A DNA stretch of 55,501 nt, from contig LQPB01000031.1 of the NCBI GenBank assembly GCA_002102225.1, positions 1 to 55,501 of the forward strand, written 5' to 3'. The first letter of the stretch is position 1, and each line of letters begins with the position of its first letter. The notes beneath the pieces are model-generated. The model was not told the DNA's origin, ran no database searches, and saw nothing but the letters and a program-made list of their open reading frames with translations. Positions 43,193-52,471 of the stretch are shown piece after piece. The position numbers and the translations under genes were made by a program. Source of the stretch: Mycobacterium interjectum (GTDB lineage Bacteria > Actinomycetota > Actinomycetes > Mycobacteriales > Mycobacteriaceae).

Positions 43193-44977
43193 ATGGGATT
43201 CAAACAGCCAGATCTCGCCGCGGTCGACCCGGACACCTTCCTACAGAAGCCGCTGATGGAGCGGATGCGCATCCTCGCCCTCGATTGGGGCGAAAAGGGC
43301 TTCGGCTCGCCCAGAATGGTGCACACCATCTACATCCTCAAGCTGGTCGTTTTCTTCGCGATCGGCGGCGTCACCGTCGTGACGGCGACCTCCGGGCTGC
43401 CCGCCTTCTGGCACGTGTCCGAGTGGTGGAACCAGCCCATCGTCTACCAGAAGGCGATCCTGTGGACGGTGCTGTTGGAGGCGATCGGCGTGGCCGGCTC
43501 CTGGGGTCCGCTCGCCGGCAAGGTCAAGCCGATGACCGGCGGCATCCTGTTCTGGGCCCGGCCCGGCACCATCCGGCTGCGACCGTGGCAGTGGGTGCCG
43601 TTCACCGCAGGCGACCGGCGGACCTGGTTCGACATCGGGGTTTACCTGGCGCTGTTGGCCAGCCTGGCCGTCGCCCTGCTGTCGCCGGGGATGCACAGCG
43701 ACTCGCTGTCAAAGGCTTTGCCGCACAACACCTCCGGGCTCGTCAACCCCGCCCTGCTGGTCGCGCCGATCGGGCTGCTGCTGCTGATCGGGCTACGGGA
43801 CAAGACGATCTTCCTCGCCGCCCGCGGCGAACAGTACCTGCCGGCGATGTTCTTCTTCGCCACGCTGCCGTTCGTCAACATGATCGTCGCGTGCAAGATG
43901 CTGATCGTGGTGGTGTGGGTCGGCGCGGGATTCTCGAAATTCGGCAAGCACTTCTCCAACGTGATCCCGCCGATGGTCAGCAACACCATCTTCGCGCCCA
44001 AGTGGGTGCGGCGGGCGCACTACCGCGACTTCGGGCGCGACATGCGGCCGTCGCGGCTGGCGAACTTCATGGCACACGTCAACGGCACCACCGTCGAGAT
44101 CGCCGCCCCGCTGGTTCTGTTCTTCTCCACGAACAAGTGGCTGACCCTGGCGGCGGCGCTGCTGATGGTGGGCTTCCACCTGTTCATCATCTCGACGTTC
44201 CCGCTCGCGGTGCCGCTGGAATGGAACGTCGTGTTCGCCTACACCACCGTCTTCCTGTTCCTCGGGTTCCCGAACTGGAACGGGTACGCGCCGTGGAACA
44301 TGACGCCACCGTGGCTGGCCCTGCTCGTCGGAGCCGCGCTGCTGCTCTACCCGGTCCTGGGCAACCTGCGGCCGGACAAGGTGTCCTTCCTGCCGTCGCT
44401 GCGGCAATACGCGGGCAACTGGGCCTCCGCCGTGTGGACCTTCGCGCCCGGCACCGAGGCGAAGCTCGACCGGGTCACCCGGCCCACGCGGAACCAGGTC
44501 GACCAATTCGTCGCGTTCGGCTATGAACCGCATTGGGCGGAGATCACCTCGCAGAAGACGATCGCGTGGCGGAGCATGCACAGCCAGGGCCGCGGCCTGT
44601 TCTCGCTGCTGTTGACGCACCTGCCCGACGTCGACTCCCGCACCGTGCGCGAGGGCGAATTCGTGTGCAACTCGTTGATCGGCTTTAACTTCGGCGATGG
44701 TCACCTGCACAATGAAGACTTGATCCGCGCAATGCAGAGTGAGGCCGCGTTCGAACCGGGCGAGTGTGTCATCGCCTGGGTGGAGTCGGAGGCCTTCGGC
44801 ACCGGTGTGCAGCGTTACAAGCTGATCGACGCGGCGCTCGGTGTGCTCGAGCGCGGGACCTGGAAGGTGGCCGACGCTGTCGCCGAGCAACCGTGGCTGC
44901 CCAACGGCCCCATCCCCACCGAGGTGACATGGTCGCTTCGCGGAACGATGCCCGCCAGGGCGGGTGCGCCGGCATGA
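43193..44977 (+). CDS. DUF3556 multi-pass membrane protein
   Basis: A 594-residue protein with about eight hydrophobic helices in the first 400 residues and a soluble C-terminal domain of about 170 residues (QVDQFVAFGYEPHWAEIT...). The membrane part (GAGFSKFGKHFSN...) is reminiscent of HTTM/vitamin-K-carboxylase-like proteins, an inference only. The family is largely mycobacterial and uncharacterised. GGAG and GAAGG sites precede the ATG. Its TGA overlaps the next ATG (ATGA), coupling it to the FAD oxidoreductase. Confidence 0.85.
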   Translation: MGFKQPDLAAVDPDTFLQKPLMERMRILALDWGEKGFGSPRMVHTIYILKLVVFFAIGGVTVVTATSGLPAFWHVSEWWNQPIVYQKAILWTVLLEAIGVAGSWGPLAGKVKPMTGGILFWARPGTIRLRPWQWVPFTAGDRRTWFDIGVYLALLASLAVALLSPGMHSDSLSKALPHNTSGLVNPALLVAPIGLLLLIGLRDKTIFLAARGEQYLPAMFFFATLPFVNMIVACKMLIVVVWVGAGFSKFGKHFSNVIPPMVSNTIFAPKWVRRAHYRDFGRDMRPSRLANFMAHVNGTTVEIAAPLVLFFSTNKWLTLAAALLMVGFHLFIISTFPLAVPLEWNVVFAYTTVFLFLGFPNWNGYAPWNMTPPWLALLVGAALLLYPVLGNLRPDKVSFLPSLRQYAGNWASAVWTFAPGTEAKLDRVTRPTRNQVDQFVAFGYEPHWAEITSQKTIAWRSMHSQGRGLFSLLLTHLPDVDSRTVREGEFVCNSLIGFNFGDGHLHNEDLIRAMQSEAAFEPGECVIAWVESEAFGTGVQRYKLIDAALGVLERGTWKVADAVAEQPWLPNGPIPTEVTWSLRGTMPARAGAPA

Positions 44978-46395
44978 CTACCGCGGTGGTGGTCGGGGGC
45001 GGGCCCAACGGGCTCGCCGCCGCCATCTGCCTGGCCGCCGAGGGCGTGCAGGTCACCGTTCTCGAGGCCGCCGACGAGGTGGGCGGCGGCGCGCGCAGCT
45101 TCGAGGCGATCGTCCCCGGCCTGCTGCACGACCACTGCTCGGCGATCCACCCGATGGCCGTCGGCTCGCAGTTCCTGAGCCGCTTCGACCTGCAGCGGTA
45201 CGGGCTGACCTGGCGCTGGCCGGAAATCGACTGCGTGCACCCCCTCGACGGCGGGGGCGCCGGCGTGCTGCACCGCTCGGTCGACGAGACCGCGGCCGGC
45301 CTCGGGCGCGACGGCTCGCGCTGGCGGCTGGCGTTCGGCTACTCGGCGCGCCGGTTCGACGCCTTGAGCGACGACATCATGGGGCCGCTGCTGCGGCTGC
45401 CGGATCATCCGCTGATGCTGGCCCGATTTGGTGTGCCCACCCTGCTTCCCGGGTCGGCGTTCGCGCGGCTGTTTCGCACCGACGAGGGCCGGGCGTTGTT
45501 CGGAGGTGTTGCGGCACATGCCTTCCGGCCGTTGCACTACCCGATGACGTCCGCGATCGGGATGGGCATCATCGCCGCGGGCCACCGGCACGGCTGGGCG
45601 GTGGCCGAAGGGGGATCGCAGTCCATCACCAACGCCATGGTGGCGCTGCTGACCGACCTCGGCGGCAAGATCGAGACCGGCGTGCGGGTCGCGGCGGCCT
45701 CGCAGCTGCCGCCCGCGGATATCACGATGTTCGACCTGGCGCCGGGCGCGGTCGCCGGGATCGTGGGAGATCGCCTGCCGCGCCGCGTATCCCGCGCCTT
45801 CACGGGCTTCCGCCGCGGCCCCGGCGCGTTCAAGGTCGACTTCGCCGTCGAGGGCGGCGTGCCCTGGGCGAACCCGGACGCGCGCCGGGCCGGCACCGTG
45901 CACCTGGCCGGGACCTTCGCCGAGCTGGCCGCGACCGAGCGCGAGATCCACGTCGGCCGGATGCCGGAGCGGCCGTTCGTGCTGGTCGGTCAGCAGTATC
46001 TGGCCGATCCGCAACGCTCCGTGGGCGATACGCATCCGGTGTGGACCTACGCGCACGTCCCCAACGGATACACCGGCGACGCCACCGCGGCGATCGTCGC
46101 CCAAATCGAGCGGTTCGCCCCCGGTTTCGCCGAACGCGTCGTCGGCCAGGCGGTTCGCTCGACGGCGCAGCTGGCCACCTACAACCCCAACTACGACGGC
46201 GGCGACATCATGACCGGCGCCAAGGACATCCGCCAGCTCACCTTCGGACCGCGAATTACGTTATCCCCCTATAGCATTGGCGTTCCCGGCATGTACATCT
46301 GCTCGGCGGCCACCCCGCCCGGGCCGGGAGCCCACGGCATGTGCGGCGCCAACGCCGCCCGGCTGGCGCTGGCCGAACTGGCCCGGCGGGCGTAA
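44974..46395 (+). CDS. phytoene-desaturase-like FAD/NAD(P) oxidoreductase
   Basis: A 473-residue flavoprotein. The N-terminal dinucleotide fold is VVVGGGPNGLAAAICLAAEG with the ADP-ribose-binding VLEAADEVGGGAR. The C-terminal FAD motif is GVPGMYICSAATPPGPGAHGMCG. This is the CrtI/amine-oxidase-like layout of FAD-dependent desaturases or isomerases acting on lipids. No carotenoid genes are nearby, so the substrate is probably another lipid, handled with the coupled DUF3556 protein. It is followed 9 bp later by a perfect palindrome. Confidence 0.88.
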   Translation: MTTAVVVGGGPNGLAAAICLAAEGVQVTVLEAADEVGGGARSFEAIVPGLLHDHCSAIHPMAVGSQFLSRFDLQRYGLTWRWPEIDCVHPLDGGGAGVLHRSVDETAAGLGRDGSRWRLAFGYSARRFDALSDDIMGPLLRLPDHPLMLARFGVPTLLPGSAFARLFRTDEGRALFGGVAAHAFRPLHYPMTSAIGMGIIAAGHRHGWAVAEGGSQSITNAMVALLTDLGGKIETGVRVAAASQLPPADITMFDLAPGAVAGIVGDRLPRRVSRAFTGFRRGPGAFKVDFAVEGGVPWANPDARRAGTVHLAGTFAELAATEREIHVGRMPERPFVLVGQQYLADPQRSVGDTHPVWTYAHVPNGYTGDATAAIVAQIERFAPGFAERVVGQAVRSTAQLATYNPNYDGGDIMTGAKDIRQLTFGPRITLSPYSIGVPGMYICSAATPPGPGAHGMCGANAARLALAELARRA

Positions 46396-46404
46396 CAGGG
46401 CCTT

Positions 46405-46436
46405 GTGCGAGTGTAGTCAAATGACTACACTCGCAC
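46405..46436. repeat. perfect 15-bp inverted repeat (operator or terminator)
   Basis: GTGCGAGTGTAGTCA (46405-46419) and its exact complement (46422-46436) around AA. It sits between the FAD oxidoreductase stop and the start of the small secreted-protein gene. With no T-run after it, it may be an I-shaped terminator or an operator for a TetR/GntR-type dimer. Confidence 0.75.
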
Positions 46437-46479
46437 TACCGCGTGGTTACACGCAGCACCACAGGAGGATTGGATCGAA

Positions 46480-46710
46480 ATGAAGCGATTCGTCGCCGCC
46501 AGCGCGCTGGCTCTCGCGGGGTTGATGACCACCGGCGTGGGCGTCAGCTGGGCGGACACCATTCAGACCGAGGGCAGCTACCCCACCCGGGAAGCCTGTC
46601 AGGACGCCGGCCCGGGCGTGAAGGCGTCGACGCCGGGGAACTGGAACAACTTCTGGTGCGTCCCGGACCGCACGGCGGCCGGCCAGTGGCGCCTGGTGCT
46701 GAGCAACTGA
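46480..46710 (+). CDS. small secreted protein (76 aa) with signal peptide
   Basis: A clear signal peptide (MKRFVAASALALAGLMTTGVGVSWA, cleavage after SWA-DT) is followed by a mature part of about 50 residues rich in Trp, Asn and Thr with two Cys (REACQDAG, FWCVPD) likely joined as a disulphide. AGGAGG lies 13 bases before the ATG. It resembles the many small mycobacterial exported proteins of unknown function. The 15-bp palindrome lies just upstream, in its promoter region. Confidence 0.8.
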   Translation: MKRFVAASALALAGLMTTGVGVSWADTIQTEGSYPTREACQDAGPGVKASTPGNWNNFWCVPDRTAAGQWRLVLSN

Positions 46711-46718
46711 GCGCCGCG

Positions 46719-47585
46719 TCAATACGTGTAGAACCCCTCGCCGGTCTTGACGCCGAGCTTGCCGGCGTCGACATGGGTCTGCAGCAACTCGCGCACGTGT
46801 TCCGGTAGGTGCGGAAACTCTTCCGCGTAGTGGTTTTCGATGTCCAGCACCACGTCGAGGCCGACCAGGTCCATCATCTGAAACGGCCCGGCCGGCACGC
46901 CCCAGTTGACCTTGAACATCCCGTCGACGTCCTCGGGACGGGCCACACCCTCGGCGACCACGGCCAGCGACTCGCGCTTGATGGCCGCCCAGATGCGATT
47001 GAAGATGAAGCCGGTCGATTCCTTGCGTGCCTCGAAGGGGTGGACGCCGAACTCGGGCAGCACGGTCAGCAGCGTGTCGAGCAGCCCGCGGTCAGTCTGC
47101 CCGTCGGACATCAGGTCGACGGCGTTGGCCTCCGGCGGCATGTAGAAATGCGTGTTGCACAATCGCGTCTTGTCCCGCACGGCGTCGGCCATCAGGCGCG
47201 ACGGGTACGACGACGAATTGGTGCCAAAGATGGTGCCGGGCGGCGCCGCTTGGTCGATCTGGTCCCATGTCGCTTTTTTGATCTCGAGCTTCTCCGGGAC
47301 GGACTCGACGACAAGCCAGGCGTCGTCCAGCGCCTCTTCCAGCGACCCCGCTCCGATCACACCACCCACGTCACCAAAGCCCCGCTGCGCCACCACTTTC
47401 GGCAGCGTCTCCAGCACGTACCGGATCGCCGAGTTCCGCTGTTCGGCGCGGGGCGCGCAGATCCGCACGGTTCCGCCGCGGCTGGCGAACATCAGCGCTA
47501 TGCGCCGGCCGAGCGTTCCCGCCCCGATCACCGCGACCGGGCGGTTGCGGATGTCCTCGAACGTGTAGGTGTACGTGCCAGTCAC
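46719..47585 (-). CDS. 3-hydroxyacyl-CoA dehydrogenase family protein
   Basis: A 288-residue enzyme. The NAD motif is VAVIGAGTLGRRIALMFASRG. ESVPEKLEIKK and the catalytic His region NTHFYMPPEA (normally HFFNP) follow, with the C-terminal helical domain FKVNWGVPAGPFQMMDLVGLD. It interconverts 3-hydroxyacyl-CoA and 3-ketoacyl-CoA, so it could supply or drain PhaC substrates made in this same block. The GTG at 47585 (VTGTYTY) is the start; it is convergent with the secreted-protein gene. Confidence 0.9.
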   Translation of the reverse strand: MTGTYTYTFEDIRNRPVAVIGAGTLGRRIALMFASRGGTVRICAPRAEQRNSAIRYVLETLPKVVAQRGFGDVGGVIGAGSLEEALDDAWLVVESVPEKLEIKKATWDQIDQAAPPGTIFGTNSSSYPSRLMADAVRDKTRLCNTHFYMPPEANAVDLMSDGQTDRGLLDTLLTVLPEFGVHPFEARKESTGFIFNRIWAAIKRESLAVVAEGVARPEDVDGMFKVNWGVPAGPFQMMDLVGLDVVLDIENHYAEEFPHLPEHVRELLQTHVDAGKLGVKTGEGFYTY

Positions 47586-47673
47586 ACCCGGATCCTAATT
47601 CGCGCCGGCACGCAAAGATCCGTCGCCGAACCACAAAGATGCCCTGAATCTTGTCTTAGGCAGACAGATTCAC

Positions 47674-47773
47674 ATCACTTGGGCCACTGTGGTTTCAGTG
47701 GTCCCAGTGATGTGCGAGTGTTGCACCACGCAGGCGGATCGAAATCACTTGAGCCACTGTGGTTTCAGTGGTC
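47674..47773. repeat. duplicated 30-bp hairpin repeats upstream of the DUF222/HNH gene
   Basis: Two copies (47674-47703 and 47744-47773), one mismatch apart, 70 bp start to start. Each contains CCACTG-N6-CAGTGG. In the first copy the pairing extends outward to ATCACT/AGTGAT (to 47711) as a large imperfect palindrome. They lie 45-144 bp before the DUF222/HNH start codon. Confidence 0.8.
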
Positions 47774-47817
47774 ACAACGCGACCGTTTTTGTCGGTGGGC
47801 TCGCATAGTTTGGCGGT

Positions 47818-49215
47818 ATGGCTGGCAACGGTGTCGATCGCGAGGCGCTCTCGGCCGCGCTGGACAGCCTCGACGCCGCCTTGGATCGGGTGGCCCAGTT
47901 CGACTGCGCCGCGTTGACCACGCGCGAGCACCTAGCGTTGTTGGAGCGCGTGGAAGGCTGGCGCCGGCGCCTGCCGGCCCCGGAGCATCCGCTGATCAAC
48001 GCGCTGCGCCGCCAGGCCAGCCCGGCGGAGTTGGGCGGCAAGCTCGAGCACGCCATCGCCGAGGCCACCCTGATCAGCGGCCGCGAGGCGGCCCGGCGCA
48101 TCGCCGAGGCCGCCGATCTGGGCCCGCGCCACGGCCTGACGGGCGAACCGATGGCGCCGGTATTGGAGGCGTCGGCTGCCGCGCAACGCGAGGGCATGTT
48201 GGGTCCCGGCCAGGTCGGGGCAATCTGCAAGTTCTTCAAGCAACTGCCCGGCTGGATCGACACCGCCACCCGCGACCAGGTCGAAGCCCTGCTGGCCGCC
48301 CACGGCACCCAGTACCGCCCCGAACAACTCAGCGCATTCGCCAACGTGCTGGCCGACTGCCTCAACCCCGACGGCACCTACACCGACGCCGACCGCGCCC
48401 GCAGCCGCGCCCTGACGCTGAGCAACCAACACGCCGACGGCATGTCGGAGCTGCGCGCGATGCTGACCCCCGAAGCCCGCGCCACCCTGGAAGCCGTCCT
48501 GGCCAAACTGGCCGCCCCCGGCATGTGCAACCCCGACGACGACACCCCCTGCATCGATGGCACCCCCAGCCAAGCCGCCATCGACAACGACACCCGCAGC
48601 CAGGCCCAACGCCAACACGACGCGCTGAGCACCGCGCTGCGCGCCCTGTTGATGTCCGGTCAACTCGGCCAGCACAACGGGCTGCCCACCTCCATCATCG
48701 TCACCACCACCCTGGCCGAACTCGAAGCCGCCGCCGGCAAGGGCCTCACCGGCGGCGGCACCCTCTTGCCGATGAGCGACGTCATTCGCCAGGCCCGCCA
48801 CGCCCGGCACTACCTAGCCATCTTCGATAAGGGCAAGGCGCTGGCGCTGTATCACACCAAGCGCGTGGCCTCCCCGGCCCAACGCCTGGTGCTCTACGCC
48901 AAAGACCGCGGCTGCAGCGCCCCGGGCTGCACCGTGCCCGGCTACTACTGCGAAGTCCACCACGTCATCGGCTACGCCGCATGCCGCGAAACCGACATCA
49001 ACAACCTCACCCTGGGCTGCGGCACCCAACACCGCATCATCCAACCCGGCTCCTGGAGCACCCGCAAAAACGCCCGCGGAGAAACCGAATGGATCCCACC
49101 ACCCCACCTCGACCGCGGCCAACCCCGCACCAACACCTACTGGCACCCCGAAAAACTCCTCCACACCGACAACAGCGAAGGCGAGGACGAAGGCGAGAGT
49201 CCCGGCGCGGCATAG
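47818..49215 (+). CDS. DUF222 + HNH endonuclease protein (13E12 repeat family)
   Basis: A 465-residue protein. An N-terminal DUF222 helical region of about 330 residues is followed by an HNH nuclease module ([18 protein letters not shown]...[14 protein letters not shown]) with zinc cysteines and the HH/N/H core. This is the REP13E12-like family, present in many copies in mycobacterial genomes and linked to repeated or prophage-integration sequences. A role in DNA mobility or defence is possible but unproven. It is preceded by the duplicated hairpin repeats and convergent with the SRAP gene. Confidence 0.88.
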   Translation: MAGNGVDREALSAALDSLDAALDRVAQFDCAALTTREHLALLERVEGWRRRLPAPEHPLINALRRQASPAELGGKLEHAIAEATLISGREAARRIAEAADLGPRHGLTGEPMAPVLEASAAAQREGMLGPGQVGAICKFFKQLPGWIDTATRDQVEALLAAHGTQYRPEQLSAFANVLADCLNPDGTYTDADRARSRALTLSNQHADGMSELRAMLTPEARATLEAVLAKLAAPGMCNPDDDTPCIDGTPSQAAIDNDTRSQAQRQHDALSTALRALLMSGQLGQHNGLPTSIIVTTTLAELEAAAGKGLTGGGTLLPMSDVIRQARHARHYLAIFDKGKALALYHTKRVASPAQRLVLYAKDRGCSAPGCTVPGYYCEVHHVIGYAACRETDINNLTLGCGTQHRIIQPGSWSTRKNARGETEWIPPPHLDRGQPRTNTYWHPEKLLHTDNSEGEDEGESPGAA

Positions 49216-49224
49216 CGATCCGCG

Positions 49225-49992
49225 CTACAGCAGCTTCATCTGCTCCGATTGCTCTTCCACCGGCGCGAGCAGCTCCGGGCCGTTGTTGCGCACGTTGTTG
49301 ACCAGGGTCGACACCTCGCGCATGCGGATGCCGTGCACGTCGGGCGCGCGGGTGAGCAGCTTTTCATCGACCGGGGCGTCGGGATTCAGCCAACGGTCCC
49401 AGTCCCGTTCCGGCACCACCAACGGCATCCGGTCGTGGATCTCGGCGAGCTCCCCGGGGGCGTCGGTGGTGATGATCGTGCAACTCAGCAGCGGGGCGGC
49501 GTCCTCCTGGTCTTTGGGCTTCCACACCGACCACAGCCCGGCCATCAACAGCGGCTCGCCGTCCTCGCGGTACATGAAGAACGGCGTCTTGCGGGACTTC
49601 TTGCCGTCCCGGTCGGGATTGACGCGCCATTCGTAGTAGCCGTCCATCGGTATCAGGCAGCGCTTGGACTTGGCGCTCGACCGGAAGGCGGGCGAGCTGG
49701 TGACCTTGTCGGCGCGGGCGTTGATCAGCAGCGGGCCCTTGCCCTCCGGCGCCCCGTCGGCGCCGGCCTTGGCCCAGGGCGGGATCAGGCCCCAGCGCAT
49801 CAGCCGGACGCGGCGGGTCGGGTCGTCGTCGGGCTCGCTATGGCGGGCGACGACGGTCGCGATGGTCGTGGTGGGCGCCACGTTGAAGTTCGGCGCACCG
49901 GCGTTGGGGACGGTGCCGGTCGCCTCGTCGATCGCCTTGATCTTCTCCGCCAGCTTCGCCGGATCCGTCGTCACCGCAAACCGCCCACACAC
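49225..49992 (-). CDS. SRAP (YedK/HMCES-type) abasic-site shield protein
   Basis: A 255-residue SRAP-domain protein. Family members form a covalent thiazolidine link to abasic sites in ssDNA through Cys2, exposed after Met removal. The sequence CGRFAV follows the GTG at 49992, placing the Cys at position 2; the ATG at 50001 would bury it, so I take the GTG. Asn in NFNVAPT, Glu in MDGYYEW and His in AEIHDRMP are the remaining active-site residues. It corresponds to Rv3226c. Confidence 0.92.
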   Translation of the reverse strand: MCGRFAVTTDPAKLAEKIKAIDEATGTVPNAGAPNFNVAPTTTIATVVARHSEPDDDPTRRVRLMRWGLIPPWAKAGADGAPEGKGPLLINARADKVTSSPAFRSSAKSKRCLIPMDGYYEWRVNPDRDGKKSRKTPFFMYREDGEPLLMAGLWSVWKPKDQEDAAPLLSCTIITTDAPGELAEIHDRMPLVVPERDWDRWLNPDAPVDEKLLTRAPDVHGIRMREVSTLVNNVRNNGPELLAPVEEQSEQMKLL

Positions 49993-50061
49993 AACTCCCA
50001 TAGTGGCAGAGCCACACACTCCTATTGGTTGCCGAACGCGGCAACAGGCGATGATGTAGCG

Positions 50062-51405
50062 GTGACCACCTGGACCGCCCCGCAGGCCACCGCGCCGGTG
50101 CGCGCGACCGTGACCGTGCCGGGCTCGAAGTCGCAGACCAACCGCGCATTGGTGCTGGCTGGGCTGGCGGCCGCGCAGGGGCAGGGCGCCTCCACGATCA
50201 GCGGGGCGCTGCGCAGCCGGGACACCGACCTGATGATCGGGGCGCTGCGCACGCTGGGCCTGCGCGTCGACGGGACCGGATCCGACCTGACCGTCAGCGG
50301 CCACATCTCCCCCGGACCCGACGCCACCGTGGACTGCGGCCTGGCCGGCACCGTCCTGCGGTTCGTCCCGCCGCTGGCGGCGCTGGCCGACGCGGTGGTG
50401 GCATTCGACGGCGACGAGCAGGCCCGGTCCCGACCCATCGCGCCGCTGCTGGACGCGCTGCGCGGGCTGGGCGTCAAGATCGACGGGACCGGCCTCCCGT
50501 TCCGCGTCCAAGGCAGCGGTTCGGTGGCCGGCGGCACCGTGGCCATCGACGCCTCGGCGTCGTCGCAGTTCGTGTCCGGATTGCTGCTGTGCGCGGCATC
50601 GTTCACCGAGGGCCTGACCGTCCAGCACACCGGATCGCAGCTGCCGTCCGCGCCGCACATCGCGATGACGACCGTGATGCTGCGCCAGGCCGGCGTCGAC
50701 GTCGACGACTCCGTCCCGAACCGCTGGCGGGTGCGGGCCGGCGCGGTCGCGGCCCGGCACTGGGAGGTCGAGCCGGACCTGACCAACGCGGTCCCGTTCC
50801 TGGCGGCGGCCGTGGTCACCGGCGGGGCGGTGCGCATCACCGGCTGGCCCGCGGTCAGCGTGCAGCCCGCCGAGAACATCCTGAGCGTCTTCGGCAAGCT
50901 GAATGCCGTTGTGACGCAAACCGATTCGTCGCTGGAGGTGCGGGGGTCGACCGACTACCCCGGCTTCGACGTCGACCTGCGCGCCGTCGGGGAGCTGACG
51001 CCGTCGGTGGCGGCGCTCGCCGCGCTGGCCACGCCCGGCTCGGTGTCGCGGCTCTCCGGCATCGCCCACCTGCGGGGCCACGAGACCGATCGGCTCGCCG
51101 CGCTGAGCGCCGAGATCAACCGCCTCGGCGGCGACTGCGCCGAAACCCCCGACGGCCTGGTGATCACCGCGACGCCGCTGCGGCCCGGCATTTGGCGCGC
51201 GTACGCCGACCATCGGATGGCGATGGCCGGCGCGATCGTCGGGCTGCGGGTCGCCGGGGTCGAGGTGGACGACATCGGCGCGACCAGCAAGACGCTGCCG
51301 GAGTTTCCGCAGCTGTGGGCCCGCATGCTGGAGCCCGGTGACGATGCGGGCCGCGTCAGCGGCCCGAGGAGGAGGCGGGCAATCGAGCCGGAGCCCGGCA
51401 TGTGA
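50062..51405 (+). CDS. aroA: 3-phosphoshikimate 1-carboxyvinyltransferase (EPSP synthase)
   Basis: A 447-residue EPSP synthase. The substrate motif is [12 protein letters not shown], with [11 protein letters not shown], the catalytic region [14 protein letters not shown] and [11 protein letters not shown] near the end. It joins phosphoenolpyruvate to shikimate-3-phosphate, the sixth shikimate-pathway step. The GTG at 50062 (VTTWTAPQ) is chosen because it is divergent from the SRAP gene and conservation starts at [12 protein letters not shown]. It overlaps rsgA by GTGA. Confidence 0.95.
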   Translation: MTTWTAPQATAPVRATVTVPGSKSQTNRALVLAGLAAAQGQGASTISGALRSRDTDLMIGALRTLGLRVDGTGSDLTVSGHISPGPDATVDCGLAGTVLRFVPPLAALADAVVAFDGDEQARSRPIAPLLDALRGLGVKIDGTGLPFRVQGSGSVAGGTVAIDASASSQFVSGLLLCAASFTEGLTVQHTGSQLPSAPHIAMTTVMLRQAGVDVDDSVPNRWRVRAGAVAARHWEVEPDLTNAVPFLAAAVVTGGAVRITGWPAVSVQPAENILSVFGKLNAVVTQTDSSLEVRGSTDYPGFDVDLRAVGELTPSVAALAALATPGSVSRLSGIAHLRGHETDRLAALSAEINRLGGDCAETPDGLVITATPLRPGIWRAYADHRMAMAGAIVGLRVAGVEVDDIGATSKTLPEFPQLWARMLEPGDDAGRVSGPRRRRAIEPEPGM

Positions 51406-52382
51406 AGCCCGGCGACTACGACGAGTCCGACGTCAAGGTCCGATCGGGCCGGGGCTCGCGACCGCGCACCAAGACGCGCCCCGAGCACGCCGACGCCGAG
51501 GCCGCCATGGTGGTCAGCGTCGACCGCGGCCGGTGGGGGTGCGTGCTGGGCGGGCGGCCCGATCGCCGGGTCACGGCCATGCGGGCACGCGAGCTGGGCC
51601 GCACCCCGATCGTCGTCGGCGACGAAGTCGACGTCGTCGGCGACCTGTCCGGGCGGACGGACACGCTGGCCCGCATCGTGCGCCGCGGCGAGCGGCGAAC
51701 GGTGTTGCGGCGCACCGCCGATGACACCGATCCCACCGAGCGGGTGGTGGTCGCCAACGCCGACCAGCTGCTGATCGTGGTGGCGCTCGCCGACCCGCCG
51801 CCGCGCACCGGGCTGGTCGACCGGGCGCTGATCGCCGCCTACGCCGGCGGCCTTGCCCCGATCCTGTGCCTGACCAAGACCGACCTCGCCCCGCCGGAGC
51901 CGTTCGCCAAGCAGTTCGTGGATTTGGACCTGACCGTCGTCGCCGCCGGCGTGGACGATCCGCTGCTCGCGGTGGCCGACCTGCTGGCCGGCAAGATCAC
52001 GGTGCTGCTGGGCCATTCCGGAGTCGGCAAGTCGACGCTGGTGAATCGCCTTGTGCCCGAGGCGGATCGGGCCGTCGGCGAGGTGACCGACATGGGCCGG
52101 GGCCGGCACACGTCGACACAGTCGGTGGCGCTGCCGCTCGCGGGTTCCGGGTGGGTGATCGACACCCCGGGAATCCGCTCGTTCGGGCTGGCCCACATCG
52201 CTCCCGACGATGTGCTGAAGTCATTCTCGGATCTGGCCGAGGCGATCGAGGACTGCCCGCGCGGCTGCGGGCACATGGGGCCGCCGGCCGATCCCGAATG
52301 CGCGCTGGACACGCTGTCGGGGCCCGCCCTTCGCCGCGTCGCCGCGGCGCGCAGGCTGCTCGCGGCGCTCCGGGAAAGCTGA
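51402..52382 (+). CDS. rsgA: ribosome small-subunit GTPase RsgA
   Basis: A 326-residue circularly permuted GTPase. An OB-fold part is followed by G4 TKTD, then G1 GHSGVGKST and G3 DTPG, and a C-terminal zinc site [16 protein letters not shown]. It matures the 30S subunit. It starts GTG inside the aroA stop (GTGA) and ends in front of a hairpin terminator shared with the convergent HxlR gene. Confidence 0.94.
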   Translation: MKPGDYDESDVKVRSGRGSRPRTKTRPEHADAEAAMVVSVDRGRWGCVLGGRPDRRVTAMRARELGRTPIVVGDEVDVVGDLSGRTDTLARIVRRGERRTVLRRTADDTDPTERVVVANADQLLIVVALADPPPRTGLVDRALIAAYAGGLAPILCLTKTDLAPPEPFAKQFVDLDLTVVAAGVDDPLLAVADLLAGKITVLLGHSGVGKSTLVNRLVPEADRAVGEVTDMGRGRHTSTQSVALPLAGSGWVIDTPGIRSFGLAHIAPDDVLKSFSDLAEAIEDCPRGCGHMGPPADPECALDTLSGPALRRVAAARRLLAALRES

Positions 52383-52398
52383 CCAGCCGGGCGAGCGT

Positions 52399-52420
52399 GC
52401 GTGTCGGTCCGGCGACACGC
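52399..52420. terminator. hairpin terminator between rsgA and HxlR genes
   Basis: GCGTGTCG (52399-52406) pairs with CGACACGC (52413-52420), loop GTCCGG, in the 89-bp gap between two convergent genes. No U tract follows on either strand. Confidence 0.65.
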
Positions 52421-52471
52421 CGGAAATGGCGTACATCTGCGCACCCTCGCCGACCGACGCGGCTTGGGGGC

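Noticed and set aside
47674..47773. Repeat pair as a CRISPR array or IS ends
   Set aside because: Only two copies with a 40-bp gap, no cas genes, and no transposase between them.
47818..49215. DUF222/HNH protein as part of a restriction or anti-phage system
   Set aside because: It belongs to the multicopy 13E12-type family and no methylase or defence partner is adjacent.
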